The notes beneath the pieces were generated by a model. That model did no database searches and had not been told where the DNA came from. It saw nothing but the letters and a program-made list of their open reading frames with translations. Below, in pieces: positions 36,536-48,529 of a stretch of 64,000 nucleotides of DNA. Location of the stretch: positions 62,001 through 126,000 of the forward strand of contig NW_025955013.1 of NCBI RefSeq assembly GCF_022376445.1, given 5' to 3'. The stretch comes from Fomitopsis serialis. Lineage: Eukaryota > Basidiomycota > Agaricomycetes > Polyporales > Fomitopsidaceae. A program made the translations under genes and the position numbers. Position 1 is the stretch's first letter; every line of letters starts with the position of its first letter.

Positions 36536-37849
36536 ATGTCCTCCCCGCTTCCCGCCTCGTCCCTTGCCCCGACCAAGATCGTCATCCCCGACCTCGTCTC
36601 CCACTGCACCATCCCCGTCCGGTGCAACCGCCACAACAAACAGGCCAGCGTCGAGTCCAAGCAATGGCTCTTCCGCGGCGGCGACCTCAGCCAGAAGAAG
36701 CGCGACGCGTTCCATGGGCTCAAGGCCGGCTATCTGACGTCGATGTGCTATCCTCTCTCCGGCTTTCCCCAGCTGCGCGTATGCTGTGATTTATGAACTA
36801 CCTCTTTCACCTCGACAACATTTCCGACGAGATGGACGACCGCGGCACCCTCGGCAGCGCGATCAAGGTCATGGACCCTCTCTATCACCCGCATTCCTCG
36901 CGCCCGACTTCACGCGTCGGCAAGATGACCAAAGAGTACGTATCGTTGACCTTGGACTGTGGTCGTTGGCGCTCACTGTCTTCTGTCAGTTACTGGCAAC
37001 GTCTCATCCAGACCGCATCGCCTGGGGCACAGCAACGCTTCATCGAGACTTTCGACATGTTCTTCCAGGCCATCACCGAGCAAGCTCGGGACCGTGCCAA
37101 CGGAGTTATCCCCGATCTTGAGTCGTACATCGCTATCCGTCGCGACACCAGCGGGTGCAAGCCATGCTGGGCGCTCATCGAGTATGCCAACAACGTAAGT
37201 GTTCCGGCTGTGCTCGCGGAGCGCGCTGACGTTCCTCCCAATAGCTCGACCTGTCGTGGGAAGTTATGGACCATCCAATCATACGCGGCCTCGGAGAAGC
37301 CGCCAATGATCTTGTCACTGTTCGTCTCTTTTGTCTTTCCTGGGAACCCCGCAGCTGACATTACTTCGCCTAGTGGTCAAATGTGCGCCTTGGCACGACT
37401 TTGTCTTCGGCGTCGGCAGCTGACTTTGATTCTTTTTGTTGTAGGACATCTTCTCCTTCAACGTGGAACAGTCGAAAGGTTCGTGCGGGCATCGTTAGCA
37501 ACGGCGGCGGGGGAAGGTCGGTTTGCTGACAATAAGCGTATTTATATTAGGCGACACGCACAACATGATTATTGTCGTGCAGAAGCAGCAAGGCCTCGAT
37601 CTCCAATCGGCAGTCGACTTTGTCGGCGATCTCTGCAAGCACAGTATCGATCGCTTCCACTTCCTCAGGGAGAACCTGCCCTCCTGGGACCCGGAGACCG
37701 ACCAGCAGGTCGCCGTCTACGTCGACGGCCTCGCCGACTGGATCACTGGCAGCTTGAAGTGGTCGTTCGAGTCCGAGCGCTACTTCGGCAAGCAGGGTCT
37801 CGAGGTGAAGCGGACACGTGTCGTCACCTTGCTCCCTCGCCGCGCATGA
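36536..37849 (+). CDS. sesquiterpene synthase (class I terpene cyclase), one base missing
   Basis: A basidiomycete class I cyclase that would ionise farnesyl diphosphate in the cytosol with Mg2+. The N-terminal IVIPDLVSHCTIPVRCNRHN is followed by GYLTSMCYP and RVCCD. The Asp-rich motif region is NYLFHLDNISDEMDDRGT (D-N-x-x-D type). The NSE motif is NDIFSFNVEQSKGD, and the C-terminal region has SERYFGKQG. Introns fall at expected places, including a 9-nt micro-exon (37,374-37,382, Trp-Ser-Asn) that supplies the first residue of the NSE motif. Between RVCCD and MNYLF one base is absent after 36,792 (GAT TT-ATG where GAT TTC ATG is expected), giving a premature stop. Everything else is intact, so a sequencing error or a very young lesion is likely. 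No tailoring genes lie next to it. Confidence 0.85.
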
Positions 37850-39706
37850 AAACCTTGTCGCGCTAAAACGCTGGCACGCACCTGTACATAGTACGTGCGG
37901 CTCTCCGCGCTCCGATATGAACCCTACACTGACTGGCGCCGCAGGTGTACCCCACCGTATGCGACATGACCCCCTCTTTCACAGGCGCGATGGGACTTAT
38001 GGCGCGCAACCCATGCCTTCCCCGTCTCGACAACAACTACCCATGGAAAACATCTAACTCTCCTTTGTAGCTACTATCGCCCCACATTCTCCCGCTGTGC
38101 ATACATCACCGCTCCTTGCCCGCAGATTAGATGTGCATAGACTTCGTTCGCTTTGACTCTCCTGGTCGTGGATTTTGCTATCTCTCGCGCACATCCTATC
38201 TTACAGCCTATCCCTAGCCGCCGCCGTCGCTTTTCTACTTCGTACATCGAGCAGTCTACGCTGCTCCCTTATTGGATATCTACCCGCTTCGTTCTAGTTC
38301 TCGTACGGTATCGCAGTCGCACGCGTAATTGTCTGCTGTCTACCGTATTCTTCGTTTGTTTGTTAGATGTGCCCCGACAGTTTGATACGTTGGGGACGTC
38401 TCTATAGTTATTTCATTCGCGTACATATTTCGAATACGTGCGTAATGCTGCCAGTACTTCTTCTCGAATCACCGGGACTCTGGTGAGATGAACGGCAACA
38501 TTTGTGGTCTTATGAACTCTTCACGTCGGTGCATGATGATCCGCGCAAGTTAGCTTCCACGCTGTGTTCCGAGCTCTGCCCGCGAGCAACTCAGTCTAGC
38601 CCAGGCTCCACATCGTCTGAGACTAGACTGGACAGTCATCGGTAGCGTACTCCCTTCGCAAAAGCCAATCTCACACGAAGGAGCCCTCTTGCGCCGCCGG
38701 GTCCGAGAATGAATCAATGTCGGACATAGCATCGCCTTGCGCTGGAAGAAGCACCCAGAACAATAAGCTGCAGTGCCGTCACTGCGGTGATATCTTGGGG
38801 ATGAGGCGTTTGACTTTGCGTCCCGCGCGTACCGCCCGAAGGAGAGGCAGCAGCATGCAGGTATACAGGCCGCGAACCCTCTCATCAGGATCACAGATGG
38901 CCGGAAGGAGCTGCCCGGCCGAGTGGTACCTCCTGCCTGCCTGCCAGAAGAGAAAAAACCAGACGACATCTACCTGACACTGGCAGCCCGGTCTCTAACA
39001 GATCAGGCACAGCTGCCTTGTGCTGCAGGTGGTGCAGCTCGTGGACGACGCCTTGGTGCCGTGCAGCCGGACGTGCCCGCACAACCACCGAGCCACGCAC
39101 CGTCCTGTCACGTCTGCCACGACACGGCGGACACGACATCTGTCAGCACCGCGTGCAACGCATACGGCGAGGAACCACAGAGGGACGAGAAAACCCCGCG
39201 CGCGCACGCCCACGCTGACAGAACGGCGAGCGCGGATCTCGTGCAGCGCGCGACGTCCGGACTGCGTGTCAGCGCGGGCACGCGCGCTGACCGAGCAAGA
39301 GGCAGGAGCTTGGAACTGTCTGGGAAAACATTCGCCCTGTGTGGATGGGGGCGCAGGATGCAAGCACGGAGACGAAACCGTGGTACAGCCAGGTGGGACG
39401 CGAATGGGGCGCGGATATCGGACGTGACGTGGGTGAAAACCTGAGAACATACCGGAGAAACAAAGGACGCTGACCGGTGGCGGTGACTTGATCCCAGCTT
39501 CGCGGGAGTGAAAAGGACAGGCGAAGGCAATATAGCTCAGTTCTGCGCGGACCAGGACTGCGTGACAAGGATTTGACAGACCAGGACAGCGGGGATGGCA
39601 CATTGAAATCTGACCGTGACAGACTCCGAATCGAGTATAGCGGCCTACAACATAGGTCCGCAAGTAATGCGTAGCGCTTCGTCCAAAACCTAAGAAGCAA
39701 ACTTCG
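37850..39706. other. intergenic between convergent genes, no supported gene
   Basis: The 3' region of the terpene synthase, then about 1.5 kb with only unconvincing frames on both strands (longest around 38,995-39,663). Confidence 0.4.
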
Positions 39707-40920
39707 TTAGTGCCAAAGAAACGCTACGGAAGCCAGCTGACCAAAGCGAAGAGAACAACATGCCGACGCCAAACTCACAGTACACCAGTAATCTCCGCAC
39801 GTCGTCACAGACGCCTTCAGCCTAATACCCAAACGTGTATCCTTGGATAGTTTCGGGGTCGCGATCCAACGTCCGATATCCCCAACATCCCTCCTCCCCT
39901 CGATCCTCTGCAGCCAATCTCGCCTCGCCTCTGGCAGTCCGTAGGGCGGCCCCGCTGCGCGATCTGAGCGCAACAGGATCAGTTTGTCGTTACACCGTGC
40001 CATCTGCTTCAACGCTTGTTCCGTGATGACTCGGTAGGTCGCAGTGCGCGACTGTGAGACCGGGCTGACGATATCTTTTGCAAGTGCACGAGACCGGTTT
40101 GGGCAGTCGGAACAACGTTCGTCGTAGCGTCCGGGTCTATCACCCCGCGCACGATCGCGCTGAGATCCGGGAAGAGCTGGGTGACGCCGCTCATGCGCAG
40201 ATGTGTCAGGGACGGCACTGATCCCAGGAATGCGACGAGATAGTTGTAGCAGTCTACTAGATGGAGACGCTTGAGGGATGGGAACTCCGGGAGCCTCTTG
40301 TAATGCGGTGCCTGCAGCCCTCCGCGAAGTACGAAGGTGTCCAGGATGGTCAGCTCTTCGAGCCGTGGGAAGTCGTGTCTGGCGAGGACAGATGGGAAGT
40401 GAGGTCCATATTGTGAGCTCAGCAGCAGCGAACCGATATGCAATGTGAAGGTTTGAAGATGAATGCTCGCGACCTGCATGACGCGGTCGAGGGCTCGCCT
40501 GAACACTTGGTCCCGCTCCGCCGTCAGCTCTCCTGCCGGCCATCCTCGCATCTCGTCCGGCAGTCTGCGCAGAAGCTCAGCCTCGTCCGCGGGGTGATAC
40601 AGACGGTAGATCAGGGCTTCGCGCAGTTCCGAACTGCTCAGTGAGTCGGGCGGTGCGTACGAGTTCCTGTCGCTCGGTTCCTTGTGATGTGCGATGTACA
40701 GATGGAGGATACGCCGGTCCTCCGGAACGCGGCTTTCCATCGTATCCGCGAAGCACTTCAGCTCGTACGCCCCGTGTAGTGCAACGCTCTGAAGTTGCAC
40801 TGGTCTGGAGACATCGGAAATGTACCTCGAGACGCAGGACAGTGATCGCCCTGTATAGCCACCGTCCGTGCACGCCAATGCGAATATCCGGATCCAGAGT
40901 TCCGCGGGACATCGGTCCAT
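39707..40920 (-). CDS. F-box-like protein with leucine-rich C-terminal part
   Basis: The start MDRCPAELWIRIFALACTDG at 40,920 is a typical short basidiomycete F-box (P-x-E-[LI]-W-x-x-I-F). It is followed by SLSCVSRYISDVSRPVQLQS and repeat-like segments (FPRLEELTILDTFVLRG, FPSLKRLHLVDCYNYL, PSLTHLRMSGVTQLF) expected to form an LRR fold. Such proteins recruit substrates to SCF ubiquitin ligases through Skp1. The first frame ends at 40,009, but the homologous-looking C-terminus (TYRVITEQALKQMARCNDKL...GPPYGLPEARRDWLQRIEGR) continues in another frame from about 40,050 to 39,707. A single-base change between about 40,035 and 40,070 best explains this. Substrate unknown. Confidence 0.7.
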
Positions 40921-41734
40921 TGTGGCTTATTATCGCCTGCTACCAGTACACGTCAAACGCATTGCAATACTAGGAAGTCATTGAACTCACCTGCAGCTGA
41001 ATGTCGGGTGGTCGTCGTCCGGGATCACGAGTACACGCAAGCTGTGTTCGGCACCTGGGACACGCTATATGCCACTTATGGGATTTGGATTGACTGCTTC
41101 TCATCGGCACCGATCATCCCCGTATTGTTGTGCCAGTCGGGGGCTGCATACCCTGTGTGAAGTCGCGAAGCCCCAGCAGAAACTGTGAGGAGTAGCCTTC
41201 CAGACGACACCAGCACCAAGTGAACCAAGTCGGTCGCGGGCTCGAAGGCATCGCAGGGGAATCGATAGAACTATCGCTGAGTAAGTAAGTAGGTCGATAC
41301 ACACGTGTACTAGATGGGCGTCTATCTGAGTGCTCTGCCACTGACCGTGACCACACCCTCCTCGACCTTTGCATGCTTCGCCCGTCGCGCATAGGGCCCC
41401 TACCCAACCTTTTTCCGTTGGGCTGTACTGTTTGGACACTGCCTGAGGTCCAGGATCGGTCGCAATTTGCTCGGTAGCCTCGGATGCAGAACACTGAGGA
41501 AGCAGATAGCGTTGGGCACCACCAGTGTCATAAGGGCTCGCAGTATGTTTATTCTGTGCTGACCTGTTCATTCCGTGGTGCGCCTGCGCTCTTTGAAGCA
41601 TTCACTTCGTCTACTCATCTTGCCAGTGAATTGGTATTCATATATGCGTTCATATACACGACCGTCCGACGAAGTCACTCGTCTCTTCTCCGTCTGCAGT
41701 CTCGCAGCACCCGTTTTGAGAAATGCCGCCGCGC
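40921..41734. other. intergenic, no supported gene
   Basis: Between the 5' end of the F-box gene and the 3' end of the arabinofuranosidase. No coding signal. Confidence 0.45.
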
Positions 41735-43593
41735 TCAGGCTATGTCTAGGACGAGCAGCGTGAAGGAATGCTCTCTGAAGGTCCATTCTCCGGTCCAGGC
41801 CGCTCTCTTCGTCTTCACGCTCACTTCGTTTTCCTTTCCCCACCCGTTCCGCGCTTTCACATCCTCATGCCACAGCTCGTGCTCCTCGACTTCCTTCGGG
41901 CCTCTCTAAAGGCTACCCGAACGGGTACGGTATAGGAACTGTCCTTGCTCCGATTCACCACGGCGATACGTACGCTCTTCTGGCCGGTTTCGGACGTGTG
42001 GAGGACCGCCGAGGCATCGAGATCCTTGGGCTGACCCTTCACCGAGGATATCCACTGCGGAAGTGTCTCGCCAGAGAAAGTCGGAGACGAGAGGGAGACG
42101 CGGATGGAGACCCCACCCCGCATGTACCGCGAGAAGAGATACAGCGGCCAGTAGATGGTCTGCCGGAACAGTCCAGTCGGGCTACGTTGCCGAAGTCAAT
42201 CTTCAATCACCTCTTTTGCCTCACTGCTGTACTGACCTGGTTATCAGGGGCGAAATGACGTTTACGCTTTGCGCGATGCAAGCCATCTCGACGATATCCG
42301 CTTGCCGGACGAAGACGTTCAGCCAGGACGCCATCGCGAGCGCGTCGGCCAAGTCATAGAACTGCTCCAAGCCATTCTCCGGCGTGCCGACCGTCTCGTC
42401 CCACACACCGTATTCGTCGAAGGCAATGGTGATGGGTTTGCTGGCGGTCTTTGCGACTCGCTGCGATGGCAGGGAGTGGTACACACGGTGAGTGACGCAC
42501 AAGATTTTCAGGAGAGATAGAGTTCGCTTACTGCCTTGTTGATCAGGCCCTTGCAAATCTCGATTGAGTACTCTGCGGCATCGGGACCATACACGGCGCG
42601 CCCGTACTCCTTCTCGATCTGCGATCGATCGCGAGCCCCGAAACCTGTGTACAGGTGTATGCTGCAACGTTCGCCGGCGTTCGGTGAGACCGCACATGCG
42701 CGGGCTGCAGGTGCCGACTCACCTGTGCAAGTCGACTTTGTCGACGAGCTCATCTAGGATAACCCCGTCCCAGTGGTTGAGCCCCGTCTCGCCACAGCCG
42801 ACGAGCTTCACGGTGGGGTCGATGAGCCGGATCGCGTGTGCCCACTGGCGGGCTTTGGTCGCATATGCAGATGCGGTCTGCTGGCCGACTTGCCATTCGC
42901 CCCAGACTTCGTTCCCGAGGCCCCAGTATTTGACGTTGTGCGGTTCGTCCTTGCCCGTGTTCTTGCGCCGGAGATTGGCGTAGTAGCTGTTGCACCGTTG
43001 CTTCACTGAGCTGCAAGATACGGGGGAAAAGACTTACGTATCACCTGTTCCATTGCAGTACTCGATCCAGTGCAGGGCTTCCTCGAGGGTCCCCGTGCCC
43101 ATGTTCAGAACGATGTAAGGTTCAATCTTGGCTACTCGGCACCACGCAATGAACCTTCGCACCACGGCGTCAGTTCTTCACTCCGAAGGTCGAGACATAC
43201 TACTCACTCGTCCGTTCCGAACAGGTTGCTCTCTTCCCCGCCCCACGCCAGCTCCGGGCGTCGTTTCCTTTCCTCCAACGGCCCTATCCCGTCCTTCCAC
43301 TTGTACGAGCTCACATAGTTGCCACCCGGCCACCTCACCATGGGCGTCGCTAGCTCGTCTCGCAAGACTTCCAGAACATCCTTCCGGAAACCCTCTGCGG
43401 TCAGGAGCTCTTTTGGAGTCTCGACGAACTGGTCTTTGGGGCAAGGATTGCGAGGCGTGTATGGGAAGTTCGTGGGGCCCGCAGGTAAGATGCCGCCGTA
43501 GACGCAGCGACCTAGGTGCTCCAGGAATCCGGAGAAGATCAGTGGAGAAACTGGCGCGATGGTCGCGGTGGGGAAGACGTCGAGAGCAGGCAT
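41735..43593 (-). CDS. GH51 alpha-L-arabinofuranosidase (intracellular type)
   Basis: Releases terminal arabinose from arabino-oligosaccharides. The start at 43,593 (MPALDVFPTATIAPVSPLIF) has no signal peptide, as in the shorter intracellular GH51 enzymes. Conserved stretches in order: SGFLEHLGRCVYGGI, DVLEVLRDELATPMVRWPGG, NVKYWGLGNEVWGEWQVG with the acid/base Glu in GNE, LDELVDKVDLHSIHLYTGFG, and TIAFDEYGVWDE, where the nucleophile Glu follows FD. Then come QADIVEMACIAQSVNVISPL, GLFRQTIYWPLYLFSRYMRG, and a C-terminal beta domain. One frame ends at 41,857, but the conserved tail (EVEEHELWHEDVKARNGWG...EWTFREHSFTLLVLDIA) continues one frame over to the stop at 41,735. A one-base change near 41,895-41,910 is implied. 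It is divergent from the sugar transporter gene. Confidence 0.85.
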
Positions 43594-44314
43594 GGTAGTG
43601 CGAGAGGCCGGGTACGTCGTACAAGGGCGTACTGCGGCGAGCAACCCTCGACGCTCTTGCTGACCCCTGTCCCTGTATCATTTCAGGTCTATCGCAACGA
43701 GCATCGGCAGCCATGACCTTGCTCTGGTCAGTGGTCATGCATCGATGCGTCTTTCAAGGACCACGGAGATTCTGCGGACCGGGAGGCGGCCCGTCGACCT
43801 CGAATGCCTGCCCCGTTGATGCGACTGGAGCGCCTATTTCCCCGCTTCCCCGCACTCACCCCGCATTCGGTGCCGTCTATGGAGGATTCGTTCGTCATTC
43901 GTAAGAGTCTCATCTTCCTCGTCTATGGCGAGCCAACGTTCACTCATAACAATCCTGCAGTATGCTATACTGTCGTCTCTGCAGCAGAACGTAGCCGCGT
44001 TATCCGTCTGTCAGTCAAGGGTCCTGATCTATCCTCTGTATGGCAATGGTTTATGGTCACGAGGCATCATGTCCATGCATATCCCGGGCTCAATAAGTCA
44101 TTCGGCGGGCTGGCTGCGATCACACACCCATGATGCGTACAACGCGCAAGTCCCGTCCCTGATCGGAATAGCACCCACCCACCGATGATTGACTCTGTGG
44201 AAGTTGACTTCAATATAAAGGTCATGAGGGGGACTTGTTGCCTACGCAGGAGACGGTCGGCTTCTCCCAGCCAGTTTGGTCTCTCGCGATTCTATTCCAC
44301 ACTACTCATTCACG
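43594..44314. promoter_or_regulatory. shared divergent promoter region of GH51 and sugar transporter
   Basis: 721 bp separate the two ATGs. A TATAAAG at 44,214-44,220 suits the transporter. No TATA was picked for the GH51 side. Co-regulation by plant-polysaccharide sugars is an inference from the gene pairing. Confidence 0.5.
44214..44220 (+). promoter_or_regulatory. TATA box of the sugar transporter gene
   Basis: TATAAAG 95 bp upstream of the ATG at 44,315. Confidence 0.5.
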
Positions 44315-46486
44315 ATGCCGGTCTCGCCAAAGGTTCGTGGAGGCAGCATTGGTGACACACGCTCTTCTGAGGATTAAGAATGCTCTAGGTTTACACTTGG
44401 CTCTGCGGCCTATTCGCGGCACTGGGGTCTGTGACGTTTGGGTATGACCTCGGTATCATTGCTACAGTAGAGGTGAGTCGCAGCGCAGATGCTAAGTTAA
44501 CTTTGGACACTTACGCATGACTTGTCACAGTCCAGCGACGACTTTCTCTTGAAGACGGGGAACCCGACCGAGACCCAGCTGGGACTTATCACAGGATGTC
44601 TCTGTTGGGTGCATTCGCATCGTGAGCACGCCCGATGCTCGCATCCTCATTAGCGTGACCGAGCTTGCCAGGAACATTTACGTCGGATCCTTTGCCGACA
44701 CCTTCGGACGCCGTCTGACGATCTTGGCCGGCTGTATCGTCTTCCTCATCGGCGGCGCGATCCAGACAGCAGCACAGAACATCGGTTACATGTACGGCGG
44801 GCGATTTCTCGCCGGGATGGGCATCGGCATGTTGGCCATGCTCGCACCTTTGTACCAGGCTGAGATCGCGCACCCGAGCATCCGTGGCCGTCTGACGACG
44901 CTGCAACAGTTCATGCTCGGAATCGGTTCCTTGATTGCATCCTTCATCGGGTACGGGTGCTACCATGGCTTGACGGGCCAGGCGCAGTGGAGAGTTCCGC
45001 TGGGTAAGTGGTACTGTTCGTTGAGTGTCGTTCGCTGAGAAGGCCACTTCATCCTCAAGGCATCCAGTTGCTACGTACGTCTGGATTAATTCAGAATACT
45101 GGCCGTGCATTGATCCATTTTAGCTGCTATCCCCCTGGCCTTCTTCATCCTGTGAGTGGAGCGAAACCTCAGAACGTTATTTTTTTACTGACATCTCTCG
45201 GCAGCCTTCTCCCCGAGAGCCCCCGGTTCCTAGCTATGAAGGGCGTGACCAGAGGCGCTGCTTGTACTCGGTCGGCTTCATGCACACGGGGACATCACGG
45301 ACCCCTTCGTCGTGAGCGAACACTTGGAGATCCTCGAACAGGTGCGCGTCGGACGCGAGAGACGCGCGAGTCTGGAGGCAGCTCTTCGGCATCCCAAGCA
45401 ACTTCAGACGTCTCGTTCTCGGTGTCGCATCCAGTTCAGGTACGGCACCACATCCTGCCGTGTCAGCAATCAGGCTGACCTCCTCGCGCTCCAGCATCAA
45501 TGACCGGCGTGAGCTGCATCCAATACTACGCGCCGACGATCTACGCGAGCATCGGGATCGACACCTCGACCACGCTCGGGCTGCAGTCCGGCAACTCCGT
45601 GATGCGCTCATCGGCGAGGTGCTGTGCATCTGGTACATCGACCGGCTCGGCCGGCGCAAGGTGTTCGTGTGGGGGAACGCGCTCTGCGGGCTGACGTTCG
45701 TCGTCGGGACGATCATCATCGCGCGCTTCCCCGCGGGCTCGAATAACCCGAACGCGAGCAGGGCGTTCGTCGCGATGACGTGGTTGGTGAGCTTGTGGCG
45801 GTTCTTTTGTTTTGTGAGAGTATGCTTACTCGGAAGCAGTTCAACTTGGTGTTCTCGGCGTGTTGCGGACCTCTGTCGTGGGCGGTTAGCTATGTATATG
45901 CAATCGTTGTCGCTCTACGTCTCATCGAGGGTGTTGTGTAGATTCCTGTCGAGATGTTCAACAGCGCAACCGCGCTAAAGCTACAGCGATCACGTCCTCC
46001 GCCGCATGGATCTCAAACTGTACGTTATGCATCCGTGCACCCTTGTACCTTTGTCCTGACTCCTGGCAGTCATGATCGCGCAAGTCAGCCCTCCCGCATT
46101 CACCACAGTCGGTAAGTCCCCTGCACAGCGGACCGCGATTCAGTCGCGGTTCTGACTGCGCGTGATCCAGGCTGGAAGTTCTACCTCACCTTCGCGATCT
46201 GCGGCTTCACGAACGCGCTCTTCTTCTGGGCCTTCCTCCCCGAGACGAGGGGCATCCCCCTCGAAGGTATGTGTCTCCTCCGATCCTCCTCGACACTATC
46301 CTCACAGCGCACGACACAACAGAGCTCGACAGCTACTTCGAGAGCGTGCCGGTCTTCGTTCCTGGCTCGCACGTCGCGCTCAAGGACCCCAATGAGCGCG
46401 AGGCGGAGCTCTATGAGGGCAAGGTGCACGTCGCGGGCGCACCAGTTCAGGAGAAGATGGATAACGAGGAGATCGAAAAGGTGTGA
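44315..46486 (+). CDS. sugar transporter, MFS sugar-porter family, with several frame changes
   Basis: A 12-helix hexose/pentose proton symporter of the plasma membrane. MPVSPK is joined over a short intron to VYTWLCGLFAALGSVTFGYD. Then come ADTFGRRLTILAGC, GRFLAGMGIGMLAMLAPLYQ, AEIAHPSIRGRL, the PESPRFL motif, DRLGRRKVFVWGN, AIPVEMFNSATR and FLPETRGIPLEELDSYFE, all sugar-porter hallmarks. The C-terminal tail ends EKMDNEEIEKV. The frame changes at least five times without introns: near 44,597; 45,245-45,290; 45,375; 45,602 (one C missing in GTGATCGCG); and 45,970 (ACCCGC read as ACCGC). Either this copy is a pseudogene or the consensus is poor here. The gene is paired head-to-head with the arabinofuranosidase, suggesting import of the released sugar. 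Confidence 0.75.
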
Positions 46487-46760
46487 GAGCTCGGTTGTTC
46501 GGGATGCGGTGGTCACCCTCTCTGCCCGGGTTTGTGGGTATGATGCACTAGGCTGTAGGGCCAAAGATGTACGATAGTGCTGCGTTGACGACAATACATT
46601 TCCTCGCTAGCTTTTCGGAGAGAACCCCGCTACTTCCGAGACCGCTGATTGTTTGTGCAATGTTTTTGCGGGTTGTTCAAAGTGGGCGGTCTATTCCCGA
46701 GCATAACCTACCCGACATACCTTCTCTTGCTTCCCAAAAAATTACAAGGACAACGTAATA
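46487..46760. other. 3' flank of sugar transporter
   Basis: AT-richer sequence up to the truncated tRNA. No gene seen. Confidence 0.5.
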
Positions 46761-46796
46761 TGACAAGAGCGAGATTCGAACTCGCGCCCTTGTTCC
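46761..46796 (-). pseudogene. truncated tRNA 3' end (type II tRNA, Leu-like)
   Basis: The reverse strand reads variable-arm bases, a full T-arm GCGAGTTCGAATCTCGC (46,769-46,785), acceptor 3' strand TCTTGTC and discriminator A (46,761). No matching 5' acceptor strand (GGCAAGA or GACAAGA), D-arm or A box exists within 100 bp to the right. It matches the 3' end of the intact tRNA-Leu at 56,023 at 27 of 31 positions. The four differences are two compensated base pairs in the T stem. Confidence 0.7.
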
Positions 46797-47661
46797 GTGC
46801 GTGTCGTTCCGATCACCTGGTGGGCATTCTATCCCCGCCACGCCTACTCCTCCCGCCGTCGTCCCGCCACCTTCACTCGGCATCTCCTGCCACCTCCGCC
46901 GCTCTTCCCGCCACCCTCGCGCGTCCCGCCACCCTCGTGCCCGTCGTCGTCCCGCCACCTTCGCGCCACCCGCCCGCGCCACCCTGCCCGTCCCTCCGGC
47001 CATTCCCGCTCACCACCACCGTCGCGTCCGTCATCGTCATCGCGTCGTCTCCGTCACTATACCCGCGCTCGGTGCATGGCGGGTACCCTTGTCACGGGCC
47101 GAGTCTGCATCGACTCCCGCCCCTCGGTTTGACTTTGGACCCGGCACTTGGTCGGCGTCCGCCCGTACGTGTATCATCGCCACACACCGACAGCATGGCA
47201 AGCGCCCGCACGACCTGAACAAGGTGAATTATCCCCGTTGCTCTCCATGTCTTACCCCTGTTGAAACTTCGTCAGGCTAATAATCAGGCCTCGACAGACC
47301 CGTGAAAACCTTTGAAGCCCAACATGAGGCTGCAAGTCTTCAAATCGACAAATCGACGTAGTCGGTGCCATGCGGGGACCGATTACATAAGCACATCCAT
47401 ACATAGCAGTCCGGCGTCCGCCCTCGCGCCAGCCGCTCGCGCTCGTCCCTCCGGCCATTCTCGCTCACCACCGTCGCGTCCATCCCCTCCGGCCATTCTC
47501 GCCCACAACCACCGTCGCGTCCATCATTGCGTCGTCTCCCTCACCGACGTGTATGCCATCTTCGCATGTGCGCGTGGTCTCGCGCCCGATGCGCGCCAAA
47601 CAAGCCACACCGTGTCCTCGCGCTCTCGTCCGTTCCCGTCCATGCGCCGCCCGCGTCCGCA

Positions 47662-47690
47662 AAGACTCCCAAGCAGTCCTTGGGAGTCTT
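47662..47690. repeat. hairpin copy 1
   Basis: Perfect 12-bp inverted repeat AAGACTCCCAAG / CTTGGGAGTCTT with a 5-nt loop (CAGTC). A near copy lies at 49,629-49,657. Confidence 0.75.
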
Positions 47691-48520
47691 GCGCGCGCCG
47701 CGTACCCGAAACACACCGTCCGCCCATTGTGCTGACGAACGCCACCCGCCGACACAAGCGGAGCTCCTGCCACAATCGGTCGCCCACCTCCTGATCCACC
47801 ACCACCACCATCGCCGCGGCGACCTTCCAACCATCCCTGCCATTGTCCTCCCCTCTCCCTCATCCTGCGCCATCGCGGCATTCTCGTGACTAACTGGCAG
47901 CGGCGGGGTCCGCGCTCCCTCTCGCACCACCCGCCTGCGCCACCCGAGATGGCGACCGCCCGCCACGTTCGTGTGCACCCTTCCCTCCCCACGACGCTCT
48001 GCCCGCCGCGCGTGCCGTCCTGCGCCACGCCGTCTTCGACCCCGCCTCCACCTTGTCGCCAGATGCTTCCTCGCGTGCACAGCCAGTTAGCGTCCTGCAC
48101 GACCGCCTGTCCTTCACGACGCACTGTTTGTTCGTAGAGTAGCGCCGTAAGGAATCCGTATGCACGAATGACATCCCACCCCGTCTGGTGCCCGCCCACC
48201 TTGCTGAACCTTGAACAGTGTTCCCTGCACAATGCTCGACGACGACGCGAAGATGATCGCAGGCGCCTTTTCTACGACCTGCACGACGCATGCCCAACCC
48301 TCCTCGCCCTCGACCGTGTCCCCTTTCTGCCCACTGCCACCGTCCACACCCACACACCCACGGGCGCGCGCGCGCGCGCACGTCGCCTCTACGTCATGAT
48401 ACGTCACACGCAACAACGCCTGCGCATTGTGTCGCGCCGCCCCGCCCACTGTCCCCGCCCTCTCGTCCGCCCCCCGCCCGTGGGCATGCGCCGCCCCCGC
48501 CCATGGGCTTGCGCCGCCAC

Positions 48521-48529
48521 TATATAAGG
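48521..48529 (+). promoter_or_regulatory. TATA box of the acidic-tail gene
   Basis: TATATAAGG 34 bp before the ATG at 48,555, directly after the C-rich tract. Confidence 0.6.

Noticed and set aside
4563..37849. Terpene biosynthetic cluster joining the CYP505 and the sesquiterpene synthase
   Set aside because: They are 28 kb apart with unrelated genes between, and CYP505 enzymes act mainly on fatty acids.
38995..39663. Minus-strand frame of about 222 codons between the terpene synthase and the F-box gene
   Set aside because: Cys/Arg-rich without recognisable spacing; several overlapping frames of similar length exist. Treated as chance.
46761..46860. Complete second tRNA gene at the left repeat
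   Set aside because: No 5' acceptor strand, D arm or A-box consensus lies within range on the right side. Only the 3' part is present.
47465..48232. Minus-strand frame of about 255 codons rich in Gly and Arg, and other long frames in the C-rich tract
   Set aside because: Low-complexity composition with few stops because of C skew; frames are open on both strands at once, with no domain or promoter.
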